Made by a program: the position numbers and the translations under genes
In this document: piece by piece, positions 44,654-53,292 of the stretch
Layout of the letters: each line of letters begins with the position of its first letter
How positions within the stretch are numbered: the stretch's first letter is position 1
Notes under the pieces: model-generated
Seen by the model: the letters and a program-made list of their open reading frames with translations, nothing else
Databases searched by the model: none
What the model was told of the DNA's origin: nothing
Origin: Flavobacteriaceae bacterium UBA7302
GTDB taxonomy: Bacteria; Bacteroidota; Bacteroidia; Flavobacteriales; Flavobacteriaceae
Reading direction: 5' to 3'
Assembly (NCBI GenBank): GCA_002471825.1
Contig: DKQS01000006.1
Span: 310,001 to 374,000, forward strand
Length of the DNA stretch: 64,000 nt

Positions 44654-44926
44654 ATGGGTTTTCTTAAAAGAACTAATAAAAAATTCAATTATCAGCCACG
44701 CTATTACAAGGGTGAAGGAAATCCTTTTAAAATCGAACACAAGCTTGATAAATACCGAAAAACGGTTCAAAAGAAAAATCTAAAAGGAAAATTTAATGAT
44801 GCCTTAGACGATTTGCAAAGTGTTAGAGAGAATGGTTTGAACAAAACAATTGTCGTCATCACATTAATCTTAGTATTTGTATTCTTATACATCATTGATT
44901 TTGACTTAACCATTTTTATTTCCTAA
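44654..44926 (+). CDS. Small one-helix membrane protein, conserved, function unknown
   Basis: The 90-residue protein has a basic N-terminal half (FLKRTNKKFNYQPRYYKG, LDKYRKTVQKKNLKGKFNDAL) and one C-terminal membrane helix (TIVVITLILVFVFLYII). Homologues in Flavobacteriales sit between ribH and mutL and have been labelled 'riboflavin synthase subunit beta', a name the sequence does not support. The stop touches the mutL region with 3 nt between them, so it is probably translated from the same message. Confidence 0.7.
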   Translation: MGFLKRTNKKFNYQPRYYKGEGNPFKIEHKLDKYRKTVQKKNLKGKFNDALDDLQSVRENGLNKTIVVITLILVFVFLYIIDFDLTIFIS

Positions 44927-44929
44927 TTG

Positions 44930-46759
44930 ATGTCAGATATAATTCAGCTACTTCCAGACCACGTAGCCAACCAAATTGCTGCGGGAGAGGTCGTTCAAAG
45001 ACCTGCCTCTGTAGTAAAAGAATTATTGGAAAACAGCATCGATGCCAAAGCCTCAACTATCAAGCTTATTTTAATTGACGCTGGTAAGACTTTAATTCAA
45101 GTGATTGACGATGGTGTAGGAATGAGCGTGACTGATGCCCGAATGTGTTTCGAAAGGCATGCCACATCTAAGATCAACAAGGCAGAGGATTTATTCAACC
45201 TACACACCAAAGGGTTTCGTGGAGAAGCCTTGGCCTCTATAGCCGCCATTGCCCATGTTGAGTTGAAAACCCGACAAGAAAATCAGGAGCTCGGGACCCA
45301 TATAAAAATTGAAGGAAGCAAAGTAGTTTCTCAAAATTTTACGGCTTCTAGCAAAGGTTCTTCCATTGCAGTAAAGAATTTATTCTATAACATTCCTGCT
45401 CGACGAAATTTTCTTAAATCAAATACCGTAGAAACCAGACATATTATTGATGAATTTCAAAGAGTGGCATTGGCTCATCCTGACATCAGTTTTAGTCTGT
45501 TTCATAACGATAATGAAATTTATCATCTTAAAAAATCCAACCTTCGAAAGCGAATTGTTTCGATTTTCGGGGCCAAGATGAATGAAAAGTTAGTTCCAGT
45601 TGAAGAACAAACCGATATTTTAAACATCAAAGGATTTGTTGCGAAGCCTGAATTTTCAAAAAGAAAGCGTGGCGAGCAGTTCTTTTTTGTCAATGACCGC
45701 TTTATCAAGAACTCCTATTTGCATCATGCGGTGACCACTGCCTTTGAAGGCTTATTGGAACATGGAGCCTATCCCTCCTATTTCCTATATCTAGAAGTAC
45801 CAACCCAAAGCATCGACATCAACATTCATCCAACCAAAACGGAAATTAAGTTCGATAACGAAAAGGCACTATACGCCATGCTTCGGGCTGCTGTGAAACA
45901 CAGTCTCGGACAATACAATGTGGCGCCAATTTTGGATTTTAATAGGGATGCCAATTTAGATACTCCATATCATTTTAAGACAAAATCGGCCTTTGATAGT
46001 TTACCTAAAATTGAAATCGATCCATCTTTCAATCCATTTGCCGATCAACCCAAACAAAGAAATCAAAAGGAAATAAGCTTTCCGTACAAAAGAGAAAAGA
46101 GTGACCATTTGGTCATTGCATCCAACTCGGAGAACAATTTGGCTTCATCCATGCAAAGTGATGAACTTTTTGACGATGATAGTTTCCAAGAACAGCTGTC
46201 AACAACCTTTCAAATCCAACGAAAGTATATTGTAAGTTCGATAAAATCAGGAATCGTTCTAATTCATCAGAATACCGCTCATCAAAGAATTTTGTATGAA
46301 GAGTATTTGGAGAAGATGACGATGAGTGAAATCAACTCACAGCAATTGTTATTTCCCTTGAATTTGTCATTTGCGCCTCATGAGATTATCACATTGCAAC
46401 AATACCAATCAGAATTGGAAAATGTTGGGTTTTCATTTGATAAAATGACGGACGAAAGCATCATTATCAGCGGAATACCGTCAATATTACAGGAAAGTAA
46501 AATAGGAATAGTTTTTGAAGAACTATTGCAAAACATCAATTTAGAGATCCCAAATTCGAGTTTTAGCAATGTTGATTTCATAGCCAAGTCGTTTGCAAAG
46601 AGTTTAGCCGTAAAAACAGGTATGCAATTATCAGGTAGAGAACAAGAAAACATTGTCAATAATTTGTTCAGTTGCAAAGAACCGTCGAGCTCACCTTTTG
46701 GGAAACTTACCTTTAAAACCATTGGTTTGGAGGAAATCGATAATTTATTCAATAAGTAA
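44930..46759 (+). CDS. mutL: DNA mismatch repair protein MutL
   Basis: MutL couples mismatch recognition to strand incision. I start it at ATG 44930 (MSDIIQLLPDHVANQIAAGEVV; a TTG at 44927 is also in frame), giving 609 residues. The GHKL ATPase domain has VVKELLENSIDA, DDGVGM, RHATSKI and GFRGEALASI. The C-terminal dimerisation domain carries HQNTAHQRILYEE (from His446) where endonuclease-active MutL has D-Q-H-A-x-x-E, and SPFGK (588-592) where CPHGR is expected. The nuclease motifs are thus degenerate. Co-transcribed with the following rhomboids (adjacent start). Confidence 0.96.
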   Translation: MSDIIQLLPDHVANQIAAGEVVQRPASVVKELLENSIDAKASTIKLILIDAGKTLIQVIDDGVGMSVTDARMCFERHATSKINKAEDLFNLHTKGFRGEALASIAAIAHVELKTRQENQELGTHIKIEGSKVVSQNFTASSKGSSIAVKNLFYNIPARRNFLKSNTVETRHIIDEFQRVALAHPDISFSLFHNDNEIYHLKKSNLRKRIVSIFGAKMNEKLVPVEEQTDILNIKGFVAKPEFSKRKRGEQFFFVNDRFIKNSYLHHAVTTAFEGLLEHGAYPSYFLYLEVPTQSIDINIHPTKTEIKFDNEKALYAMLRAAVKHSLGQYNVAPILDFNRDANLDTPYHFKTKSAFDSLPKIEIDPSFNPFADQPKQRNQKEISFPYKREKSDHLVIASNSENNLASSMQSDELFDDDSFQEQLSTTFQIQRKYIVSSIKSGIVLIHQNTAHQRILYEEYLEKMTMSEINSQQLLFPLNLSFAPHEIITLQQYQSELENVGFSFDKMTDESIIISGIPSILQESKIGIVFEELLQNINLEIPNSSFSNVDFIAKSFAKSLAVKTGMQLSGREQENIVNNLFSCKEPSSSPFGKLTFKTIGLEEIDNLFNK

Positions 46760-47491
46760 ATGGTACGTTTAACCGATACAATAAAACACTTAATTATCAT
46801 CAATGTGATTGTCTTCTTCGGATTGCAATTCACACAAGTTGATCTTACAAATATTCTTGCCCTGCATTTTCCTCAAAACGACAATTTTGGAGTATGGCAA
46901 TACGTGACACACATGTTCATGCACGGCTCTTTTGCCCATATTTTGTTTAATATGTACGGTTTGTGGGCCTTTGGAACACCCTTAGAACAAATGTGGGGTA
47001 AAAAGAAGTTTTTGTTCTTTTATTTCTCTGCAGGTATTGGGGCCGGATTGATTTACACCTTGGTCGACTACTATCAATTTAGTGGTCTTTATGAAACCTT
47101 TATCCAATTAGGATTGAACGCCTCTGAAATTACATCCATTCTTGAAAGTGGGAGTACTTCAGATCCAAGGGTGGTAAATGCCATTACGCAGGAAGAATTC
47201 AACAAAATTGTTAGATTGTACAATACACCAGCCGTAGGAGCCTCAGGAGCCATTTATGGAGTTTTAGTGGCCTTCGGATTGTATTTTAAAGATGCCAAAT
47301 TGGCCTTGATATTTTTACCTATTCCGATTGCGGCCAAATATTTTATTCCCGTGTTAATCGCCTTCGATTTATTTTTTGGAATGACTAGGTATTCTGTTGG
47401 AAATATTGCCCATTTCGCACATATTGGAGGGGCATTGATCGGTTTTTTAATTGCCTGGTATTGGAAGAGCAACCAATTTAGAGTACGATAA
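46760..47491 (+). CDS. Rhomboid-family intramembrane serine protease (copy 1)
   Basis: The 243-residue protein has six membrane helices and starts at the base after the mutL stop. The catalytic Ser162 lies in GASGAIYG and His221 in AHFAHIGGALIGF. The first loop carries HMFMHGSFAHILFNMYGLW, the conserved HGxxxHxxxNM motif. A loop of about 45 residues precedes the catalytic helix. Rhomboids cut substrates inside the membrane. A second rhomboid gene starts 1 nt after its stop. Confidence 0.95.
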   Translation: MVRLTDTIKHLIIINVIVFFGLQFTQVDLTNILALHFPQNDNFGVWQYVTHMFMHGSFAHILFNMYGLWAFGTPLEQMWGKKKFLFFYFSAGIGAGLIYTLVDYYQFSGLYETFIQLGLNASEITSILESGSTSDPRVVNAITQEEFNKIVRLYNTPAVGASGAIYGVLVAFGLYFKDAKLALIFLPIPIAAKYFIPVLIAFDLFFGMTRYSVGNIAHFAHIGGALIGFLIAWYWKSNQFRVR

Positions 47492-47492
47492 G

Positions 47493-48332
47493 ATGAATGT
47501 AGTTGACAAGATTAAGCTGAAATTTCAGCAAGGAACTATCGTTGAAAAGTTGATTTACATCAACGTTGGTATTTTTGCCATTGGTGTTTTCATCACTATT
47601 TTTTCTGGGTTGTATCGCGCTGATGGAGGATTCCTAGCCAGTTGGTTTGCCTTGGATAGCTCTGTGGATGAATGGTTTACCAAGCCATGGTCTATCTTAA
47701 CCTATGGTTTTTTACATGGCGGATTTATTCATTTGCTGTTTAACATGATTGCCCTTTATTTCATTGGCAATCTTTTTATTGATTATTTCACTCAAAAACA
47801 GCTATTGACCTTTTATTTACTAGGAACTTTCTTCGGAGGATTGCTTTTTATTGTAAGCTACAATTACTTTCCGTTGTTCCAAGATTCAAATTCCATTTTA
47901 GTCGGGTCTTCCGCTGGAGTGTCAGCAATATTTATGGGGATCGCGACGTACATTCCAAACTTCGAATTTCGAGTACCTTTAATAGGCTTTGTCAAACTTT
48001 GGGTATTTGCAGCGATTTGGATCGGATTTGACCTTTTGGGCCTAGTAGGTTCGAACGCAGGTGGACATTTCGCGCATTTAGGGGGATCGTTATTCGGATT
48101 CCTTTATGTGAACAGCGCGAGTAATAAGGAATTAAATATTTTCGATTCGTTCTTTGATTTATTTAAGCGCAAAAAGAAACCAATGAGAACGGTTTATAAG
48201 GCGCCAAAACAATCGAATAAAGATGACAATCAAAAGAAAATTGATTCGATCTTAGACAAGATAAGTAAATCTGGATACGATTCGCTTTCAGAGTCAGAAA
48301 AGGAATTCTTATTCAAACAAGGAAAAAACTAA
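47493..48332 (+). CDS. Rhomboid-family intramembrane serine protease (copy 2)
   Basis: The 279-residue protein is read from ATG 47493 (MNVVDKIKLKFQQG); an upstream in-frame ATG at 47451 lies within copy 1. Ser144 is in SSAGVSAIFMG and His195 in GHFAHLGGSLFGF; the first loop has YGFLHGGFIHLLFNM. The hydrophilic C-terminal tail (about 210-279, KKKPMRTVYKAPKQSNKDD) is absent from copy 1. It probably differs from copy 1 in substrate or placement. It lies 14 nt before the EEP gene. Confidence 0.95.
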   Translation: MNVVDKIKLKFQQGTIVEKLIYINVGIFAIGVFITIFSGLYRADGGFLASWFALDSSVDEWFTKPWSILTYGFLHGGFIHLLFNMIALYFIGNLFIDYFTQKQLLTFYLLGTFFGGLLFIVSYNYFPLFQDSNSILVGSSAGVSAIFMGIATYIPNFEFRVPLIGFVKLWVFAAIWIGFDLLGLVGSNAGGHFAHLGGSLFGFLYVNSASNKELNIFDSFFDLFKRKKKPMRTVYKAPKQSNKDDNQKKIDSILDKISKSGYDSLSESEKEFLFKQGKN

Positions 48333-48346
48333 CCTGGATTTACTAA

Positions 48347-49357
48347 ATGAAAAAACTTTCCCTCATTAACAAGCTTTTGTATTTTATAAATACCATTGTC
48401 GCGTTATTGTTGCTTTTTAGTTTTTTTATTCCGGAGTTGTCGCCGAAAATCTTTCCTTTCTTTTCCATTTTTGCACTGTTTGTTCCTTTTTTAATCCTGG
48501 TCAATATCGCCTTCTTTCTTTATTGGTTGGTGGTCTTAAAAAAACAACTACTTCTTTCGTTTTCAATACTATCGGTTTCATGGATTTTCCTCACTACCCT
48601 ATTCATGCTTTCCTCAAAGGAAGAAATGAATGAAGACTCCATTAAGGTGATGAGTTACAACGTGAAATTGTTCAACCATTACCAATGGATCAAGGAAAAA
48701 GACATACCAGAGAAAATATCAAGTCTGATAAAAGAGTCGAATCCGGATGTTTTGGCTATTCAAGAATACAGTAAAAAAGAAGCTGTGAACTTTGACTACG
48801 AGCATAAATTCATCAAAACAAAGGGTAGTAATGACAAATTTGGGATGGCCATTTTTTCCAAGTTCCCCATTCTCAAAACAGGTTCGTTACAGCTTGAAAA
48901 CACTTCAAATAATATCATTTTTGCAGATTTATTGATCAAGAATGATACTGTGAGATTGTATAATTACCACCTACAATCCTTGCGTATCAATCCGGAAGAG
49001 GAAAATTTTGGTGAAAAAGATTCCAAAAAGTTGGTCGAAAACCTCAATACAAAATTCAAAGAACAAGCTTATCAGGCAGAAAAGTTCTTGGTTCACGAAA
49101 ATGATTGGAAGGGAAAAATCTTGGTTTGTGGTGATTTGAACAATACGGCCTATTCATGGGTTTATGACAAAATGAGAGGCGATAAAAAAGATGCATTCTT
49201 GGAAGCTGGTAATGGTTTCGGAAAAAGTTATGACTACTTTTTTCCTTTACGAATCGATTTTATTTTCTCCGATGCTAAGTCTGAAGTAAAACATTTTGAA
49301 GTAATTGATCAAAAACTATCCGATCATTATCCAATTGTGGCTGAAATTAGCTGGTAA
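48347..49357 (+). CDS. Membrane-anchored endonuclease/exonuclease/phosphatase family protein
   Basis: The 336-residue protein has two or three N-terminal membrane helices (about 8-80) followed by an EEP domain. Motifs in order: MSYNVKLFN, DVLAIQEY, YNYHLQS, VCGDLNN, RIDFIFS and SDHYPIVAEI, a complete set of metal and phosphate-site residues. The family includes nucleases, sphingomyelinases and phosphoinositide phosphatases; the substrate cannot be told. The order of membrane helices then EEP domain suggests the active site faces the periplasm. It ends the mutL-rhomboid unit. Confidence 0.9.
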   Translation: MKKLSLINKLLYFINTIVALLLLFSFFIPELSPKIFPFFSIFALFVPFLILVNIAFFLYWLVVLKKQLLLSFSILSVSWIFLTTLFMLSSKEEMNEDSIKVMSYNVKLFNHYQWIKEKDIPEKISSLIKESNPDVLAIQEYSKKEAVNFDYEHKFIKTKGSNDKFGMAIFSKFPILKTGSLQLENTSNNIIFADLLIKNDTVRLYNYHLQSLRINPEEENFGEKDSKKLVENLNTKFKEQAYQAEKFLVHENDWKGKILVCGDLNNTAYSWVYDKMRGDKKDAFLEAGNGFGKSYDYFFPLRIDFIFSDAKSEVKHFEVIDQKLSDHYPIVAEISW

Positions 49358-49379
49358 TTGAATCTACCTACTAACTTTA

Positions 49380-49871
49380 TCATTGTAGCTCCATTTCAAA
49401 GATGAGGTCCCTCGATTTCTCTTCTACTCCCACTATATTGAATCCTGATTTCTCTAAAATCCGAACAGAGTTTTGGTTGTCTGGAGTCACATAGGCAACC
49501 AACTTTTCTTTTCCAATGGCCTTGCAATAGGCTATCAAACCTGTTACGATTTCAAATCCGTAACCTTGACCCCAATATTTTTGCAAAAATCGATATCCAA
49601 TCTCATCATTCTGATGTTCATCTTTGACCAAGGCGATGGTTCCAATGAATTGACGCATTGATTTCAGTTCAACAGCAAAAATTATAAATTCATTGTTGGG
49701 GTTATCATAAAACCCAATCAATTGTTGAAGTTCCTCTTGATGCTCTTTCAGGGTTTTAGGTTCACCATCCACGTACTTCATCACCTCAGGGTCCGATTGC
49801 ATTTCGTGAAAACCTTGCAAATCGGACTCATTTAGTTTGCGAACAAGCAAGCGTTGAGTTTCAAAAACCAT
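49380..49871 (-). CDS. GNAT-family N-acetyltransferase (RimJ/RimL-like)
   Basis: The 163-residue protein opens with MVFETQRLLVRKLNESDL, typical of the RimJ/RimL branch. The acetyl-CoA site is in GYRFLQKYWGQGYGFEIV and VTPDNQNSVRILEKSGF marks the last fold elements. Family members acetylate ribosomal protein N-termini, small metabolites or antibiotics. It is monocistronic and divergent from mtaB, with promoter overlap in about 40 nt. Converges on the EEP gene with 22 nt between. Confidence 0.92.
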   Translation of the reverse strand: MVFETQRLLVRKLNESDLQGFHEMQSDPEVMKYVDGEPKTLKEHQEELQQLIGFYDNPNNEFIIFAVELKSMRQFIGTIALVKDEHQNDEIGYRFLQKYWGQGYGFEIVTGLIAYCKAIGKEKLVAYVTPDNQNSVRILEKSGFNIVGVEEKSRDLIFEMELQ

Positions 49872-49881
49872 GGGAATGTTG

Positions 49882-49889
49882 TACTTTTG
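49882..49889 (+). promoter_or_regulatory. -7 promoter element for mtaB (TACTTTTG)
   Basis: A full TAnnTTTG match, 21 nt before the mtaB ATG at 49911. It lies downstream of the ATG at 49854, which therefore cannot be the start of this message. Confidence 0.5.
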
Positions 49890-49910
49890 CCTTTGGATAA
49901 AAGTACAGGA

Positions 49911-51248
49911 ATGGTTGCAGATAAAAAAGTCGCTTTTTACACTTTAGGATGCAAATTAAACTTCTCGGAAACCTCTACCATTGCAAGGAATTTTGAAAAT
50001 GAAGGGTATTCGAGAGTCGATTTTGCACAGGAGGCAGACATCTATGTAATCAACACTTGTTCTGTGACCGACAATGCCGACAAGCGCTTTAAAACCATCG
50101 TAAAGTCGGCCTTAAAAACCAATCCAGAAGCCTTTCTCATTGCCGTTGGATGTTATGCCCAATTGAAGCCTGAAGAGTTGGCCTCAGTAGATGGTGTAGA
50201 CCTGGTTTTAGGAGCTACTGAGAAATTCAATGTGACCAGCTATATCAATGATCTTACAAAAAATGACATTGGTGAAGTACATTCTTGTGAAATTGAAGAT
50301 GCCAATTTTTACGTAGGCTCCTACTCCATTGGTGACCGTACAAGAGCCTTTTTAAAAGTTCAGGATGGTTGCGATTACAAATGTACCTACTGTACCATTC
50401 CACTGGCCAGAGGGATTTCTAGAAGTGACACACTTTCAAATGTTTTGAAAAATGCTTCAGAAATAGCTTCTCAAGGAATTAAAGAAATTGTGCTTACCGG
50501 AGTTAACATTGGAGATTATGGTAAAGGAGAATTCGGAAACAAAAAACATGAGCATACCTTTTTAGATTTGGTACAAGCCCTTGATAAGGTGAAGGGAATT
50601 CATCGTTTGCGTATTTCATCTATAGAACCGAATCTTTTAAAAGACGAGACCATTGACTTTGTGGCTAGTTCCGATGCTTTTGTACCCCACTTTCACATTC
50701 CACTGCAATCAGGTAGTGATGAATTACTCAAATTGATGAGTCGTCGATACCTGACCAAACTGTACACCAACAGAATCACGCGTATCAAAAAAACAATGCC
50801 CAACGCTTGTATTGGTGTCGATGTTATTGTTGGTTTTCCAGGCGAAACCGATGAGCACTTTTTGGAAACCTACAATTACCTTAACGAACTTGACATTTCT
50901 TACTTACACGTCTTCACTTATTCCGAAAGAGCCAATACCAAAGCCGCTGAAATGAAGGGAGTTGTTCCAAAAAATGTAAGAGCAAAACGCAGTAAAATGT
51001 TACGTGGCCTATCGGCCAAAAAACGCAGAGCTTTTTACGAGTCGCAATTGGGTAATGAATTGACAGTTCTTTTTGAAAGCGAAAATAAAATGGGTTATAT
51101 CCATGGGTTTACCGAAAATTATGTGAAGGTGAAAGCACCTTGGAATCCAGATTTAATCAACACACTACATAAAATTAAACTAACTGAAATCGATGAAGAC
51201 GGTCTTGTACGCTTTGAATTTGTGCATGATCAAGTTTTAATGAAATAA
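49911..51248 (+). CDS. mtaB: tRNA t6A37 methylthiotransferase MtaB
   Basis: MtaB is a radical-SAM enzyme adding a methylthio group to t6A at position 37 of tRNAs that read ANN codons. The start is ATG 49911 (MVADKKVAFYTLGC), giving 445 residues; a longer frame to 49854 would pass over the -7 element. The UPF0004 domain has TLGCKLNFSET and VINTCSVTD; the SAM cluster is Cys154-x3-Cys158-x2-Cys161 (DGCDYKCTYCTIP). RISSIEPNL and HIPLQSGSDELL are conserved. A C-terminal TRAM-like domain closes the protein. It sits 5 nt before the hydrolase gene. Confidence 0.95.
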   Translation: MVADKKVAFYTLGCKLNFSETSTIARNFENEGYSRVDFAQEADIYVINTCSVTDNADKRFKTIVKSALKTNPEAFLIAVGCYAQLKPEELASVDGVDLVLGATEKFNVTSYINDLTKNDIGEVHSCEIEDANFYVGSYSIGDRTRAFLKVQDGCDYKCTYCTIPLARGISRSDTLSNVLKNASEIASQGIKEIVLTGVNIGDYGKGEFGNKKHEHTFLDLVQALDKVKGIHRLRISSIEPNLLKDETIDFVASSDAFVPHFHIPLQSGSDELLKLMSRRYLTKLYTNRITRIKKTMPNACIGVDVIVGFPGETDEHFLETYNYLNELDISYLHVFTYSERANTKAAEMKGVVPKNVRAKRSKMLRGLSAKKRRAFYESQLGNELTVLFESENKMGYIHGFTENYVKVKAPWNPDLINTLHKIKLTEIDEDGLVRFEFVHDQVLMK

Positions 51249-51253
51249 GTTTA

Positions 51254-51943
51254 ATGATGCCAAAAACTCCTATTTATTTTGTTCCAGGACTTGCTGCTGG
51301 ACCAGAAATCTTTGAGAACCTACAATTCGATCCTGAAAAGTACGAATTGCATTACCTCAAATGGTTCGAACCCCTTGCTTTAGAGGAATCCTTGAGTAAT
51401 TATGCGATGCGCATGACCGACCTCATCAAACATGAAAATCCGGTACTGGTTGGTGTTTCCTTTGGTGGAATTATGGTGCAAGAGATGAGTAAGTTTCTGA
51501 AGGCCAAGAAAGTTATTGTAATATCTAGTGTAAAATCGAAAAAGGAATTGCCATTGCGATTTAAAATCGCCAATATCAGTAAGGCCTATAAAATTTTTCC
51601 CACCAAGTTGGTGAGTAATTTTGAAAACTATTCTCAGTTTTTTGTTGGTAAAACCCTTCAAAAGCGAGCTAAAATTTACAAAAAATACCTTTCAGAACGC
51701 GGTGAGAAGTACCTCAAATGGTCTGTAAAAAGTGTGGTGAAATGGAACCAAGAAGAGGCTATGGAAGGCGTGATTCACATTCATGGCACAAAAGATGCGG
51801 TGTTCCCATATGAACGAATCAATGATGCAATTTCCATTGAAGGAGGCACGCATATAATGATTTTGACAAGAGCTAAAGAAATTTCTACGATAATTCAGGA
51901 GAAATTATCAACTTTACAGCATTCAAAACAAACAAGCAAATAA
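51254..51943 (+). CDS. Alpha/beta hydrolase
   Basis: The 229-residue cytoplasmic protein has the nucleophile elbow GVSFGG (Ser69), a loop near VIHIHGTKDAVFPYERI holding the acid Asp, and GGTHIMIL with the His. The N-terminal FVPGLAAG is the oxyanion turn. There is no signal peptide. It lies 5 nt after mtaB and 11 nt before the lytic transglycosylase gene, so it is likely within one transcript. The substrate is unknown. A second Met at codon 2 is an equivalent start. Confidence 0.85.
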   Translation: MMPKTPIYFVPGLAAGPEIFENLQFDPEKYELHYLKWFEPLALEESLSNYAMRMTDLIKHENPVLVGVSFGGIMVQEMSKFLKAKKVIVISSVKSKKELPLRFKIANISKAYKIFPTKLVSNFENYSQFFVGKTLQKRAKIYKKYLSERGEKYLKWSVKSVVKWNQEEAMEGVIHIHGTKDAVFPYERINDAISIEGGTHIMILTRAKEISTIIQEKLSTLQHSKQTSK

Positions 51944-51954
51944 GGACTCCTAGC

Positions 51955-52863
51955 ATGAAAAAAGTAATTCAATTAATTGCCGTAGTATCGTTTTTGATTT
52001 TTTCTTTATTCCTCATGGTCAATGCGATCGATAAAGACGAAGCCGATCCAAAGCCCTATACACATAAGACTTATAAAATAAAAGCTTTTGATTTGCCTGG
52101 TAACTTAAACCTTGCTGGTGAACGTGTCCCTTTGGAGATTCCAGATGTTCGTGAACGCATGGAAAGGGAATTATTGGTCAATACTTATTGGCAATCCAAT
52201 GGAATTCTGTTAATCAAAAGAGCTAACAAATATTTCCCTATTCTAGAGCCCTTATTGAAAAAATACAACCTACCGGATGATTTTAAATTCTTGGCCTTGG
52301 CAGAAAGTGCTTTTATTGATGAAACATCCACTGCAGGAGCAGCTGGGATGTGGCATTTTATGAAATCTACAGGAAGGGAATATGGCTTAGAAGTCAATAA
52401 AAATGTTGATGAACGTTACCACATTGAAAAGTCGACCAAAGTTGCTGCCGAATATTTACGAAAGTCGTACGAACGTTTTGGTAGTTGGACTCTGGCTGCG
52501 GCGGCTTATAATGCCGGCAACTACGGAATTGCCAAGCGATTGGATGCACAACAAGTGACATCTTATTATGATGCTTTACTTCCTGACGAAACTGAGCGTT
52601 ATGTATTTCGAATCATTGCATTGAAAGAAATTATTAACAATCCCAAACGATTCGGGTTTGTAGTAGACAAAGAAGATTTGTACGAATTGCCACAAACCTA
52701 TACCGTAAAAGTGGATACCGCCATTTCAAATATTGCAAGCTTCGCGCAACGATTTGGCATTACTTACAAAGAACTAAAAATCCACAATGCTTGGTTGCGA
52801 GAAAACAAACTCAATAATAAAAGCAGAAAGTTGTACGAGATCAAAATTCCGATTAAAAAGTAA
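51955..52863 (+). CDS. Membrane-bound lytic transglycosylase (SLT domain, MltD-like)
   Basis: The 302-residue protein has an N-terminal membrane anchor or signal (about 1-24). The SLT domain has catalytic Glu117 in FLALAESAF, then AGAAGMWHFMKSTGREYG and AAAAYNAGNYG, the classical goose-lysozyme-like marks. A C-terminal LysM-like segment (about 255-300, YTVKVDTAISNIASFAQRFGITYKEL) can bind peptidoglycan. It cleaves glycan strands to form anhydromuramyl ends. The next gene, a tiny membrane protein, begins 6 nt later. Confidence 0.92.
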   Translation: MKKVIQLIAVVSFLIFSLFLMVNAIDKDEADPKPYTHKTYKIKAFDLPGNLNLAGERVPLEIPDVRERMERELLVNTYWQSNGILLIKRANKYFPILEPLLKKYNLPDDFKFLALAESAFIDETSTAGAAGMWHFMKSTGREYGLEVNKNVDERYHIEKSTKVAAEYLRKSYERFGSWTLAAAAYNAGNYGIAKRLDAQQVTSYYDALLPDETERYVFRIIALKEIINNPKRFGFVVDKEDLYELPQTYTVKVDTAISNIASFAQRFGITYKELKIHNAWLRENKLNNKSRKLYEIKIPIKK

Positions 52864-52869
52864 AATACT

Positions 52870-53073
52870 TTGAAAAAGTTTGTTTCCTATTTGTACATCT
52901 TTGGCGGAATTGCCCTAATTGGTATTGGCATTCAGTACTTTTTAAAGGATCTTGAGACCTATCGTGTCATCTTTGGATTTGAGACTGAAAACAAATACTA
53001 CTATTTGATTTTCAGAGTGATTTTTGGTGCTTTAGTTATTTGGGCAGGAATCAGTAGAATACAAAGAAATTAA
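52870..53073 (+). CDS. Small two-helix membrane protein, function unknown
   Basis: The 67-residue product starts at TTG 52870 (KKFVSYLYIFGG follows) and has two predicted helices, IFGGIALIGIGIQYF and YLIFRVIFGALVIWAGI. No other start gives a better frame. It lies 6 nt after the lytic transglycosylase and is followed by a rho-independent terminator, so it closes that unit. I cannot name a family. Confidence 0.6.
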   Translation: MKKFVSYLYIFGGIALIGIGIQYFLKDLETYRVIFGFETENKYYYLIFRVIFGALVIWAGISRIQRN

Positions 53074-53087
53074 ACCAAGAAATTTCT

Positions 53088-53116
53088 CTTGAATAAAAGG
53101 ATTCAAGTTTTTTTTT
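53088..53116 (+). terminator. Rho-independent terminator after the small membrane protein
   Basis: A 7-bp perfect stem CTTGAAT/ATTCAAG with loop AAAAGG, followed by nine T. It ends the mtaB-hydrolase-transglycosylase unit and is followed by the promoter region of the FIST gene. Confidence 0.88.
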
Positions 53117-53268
53117 CGACAATTGCTTTCTATTAAAATCAATGATTTCATAAAATTCTTAAGCTTTAGCAATCTTTAAAGAATTGAATTTCACCTTCTC
53201 TTTTTTACCATTCATCGAAAGACAAACGCAATTTACCGTAGGATAATTTTATTGAGCGTAATCTGGGA

Positions 53269-53276
53269 TATTTTTG
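53269..53276 (+). promoter_or_regulatory. -7 promoter element for the FIST-kinase unit (TATTTTTG)
   Basis: A full TAnnTTTG match 16 nt before the ATG at 53293. A TTG lies 14 nt upstream, closer than the usual 17-21 nt. The 219-nt gap from 53074 holds only this and the terminator above. Confidence 0.5.
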
Positions 53277-53292
53277 TTGTAAAATTCAACAC

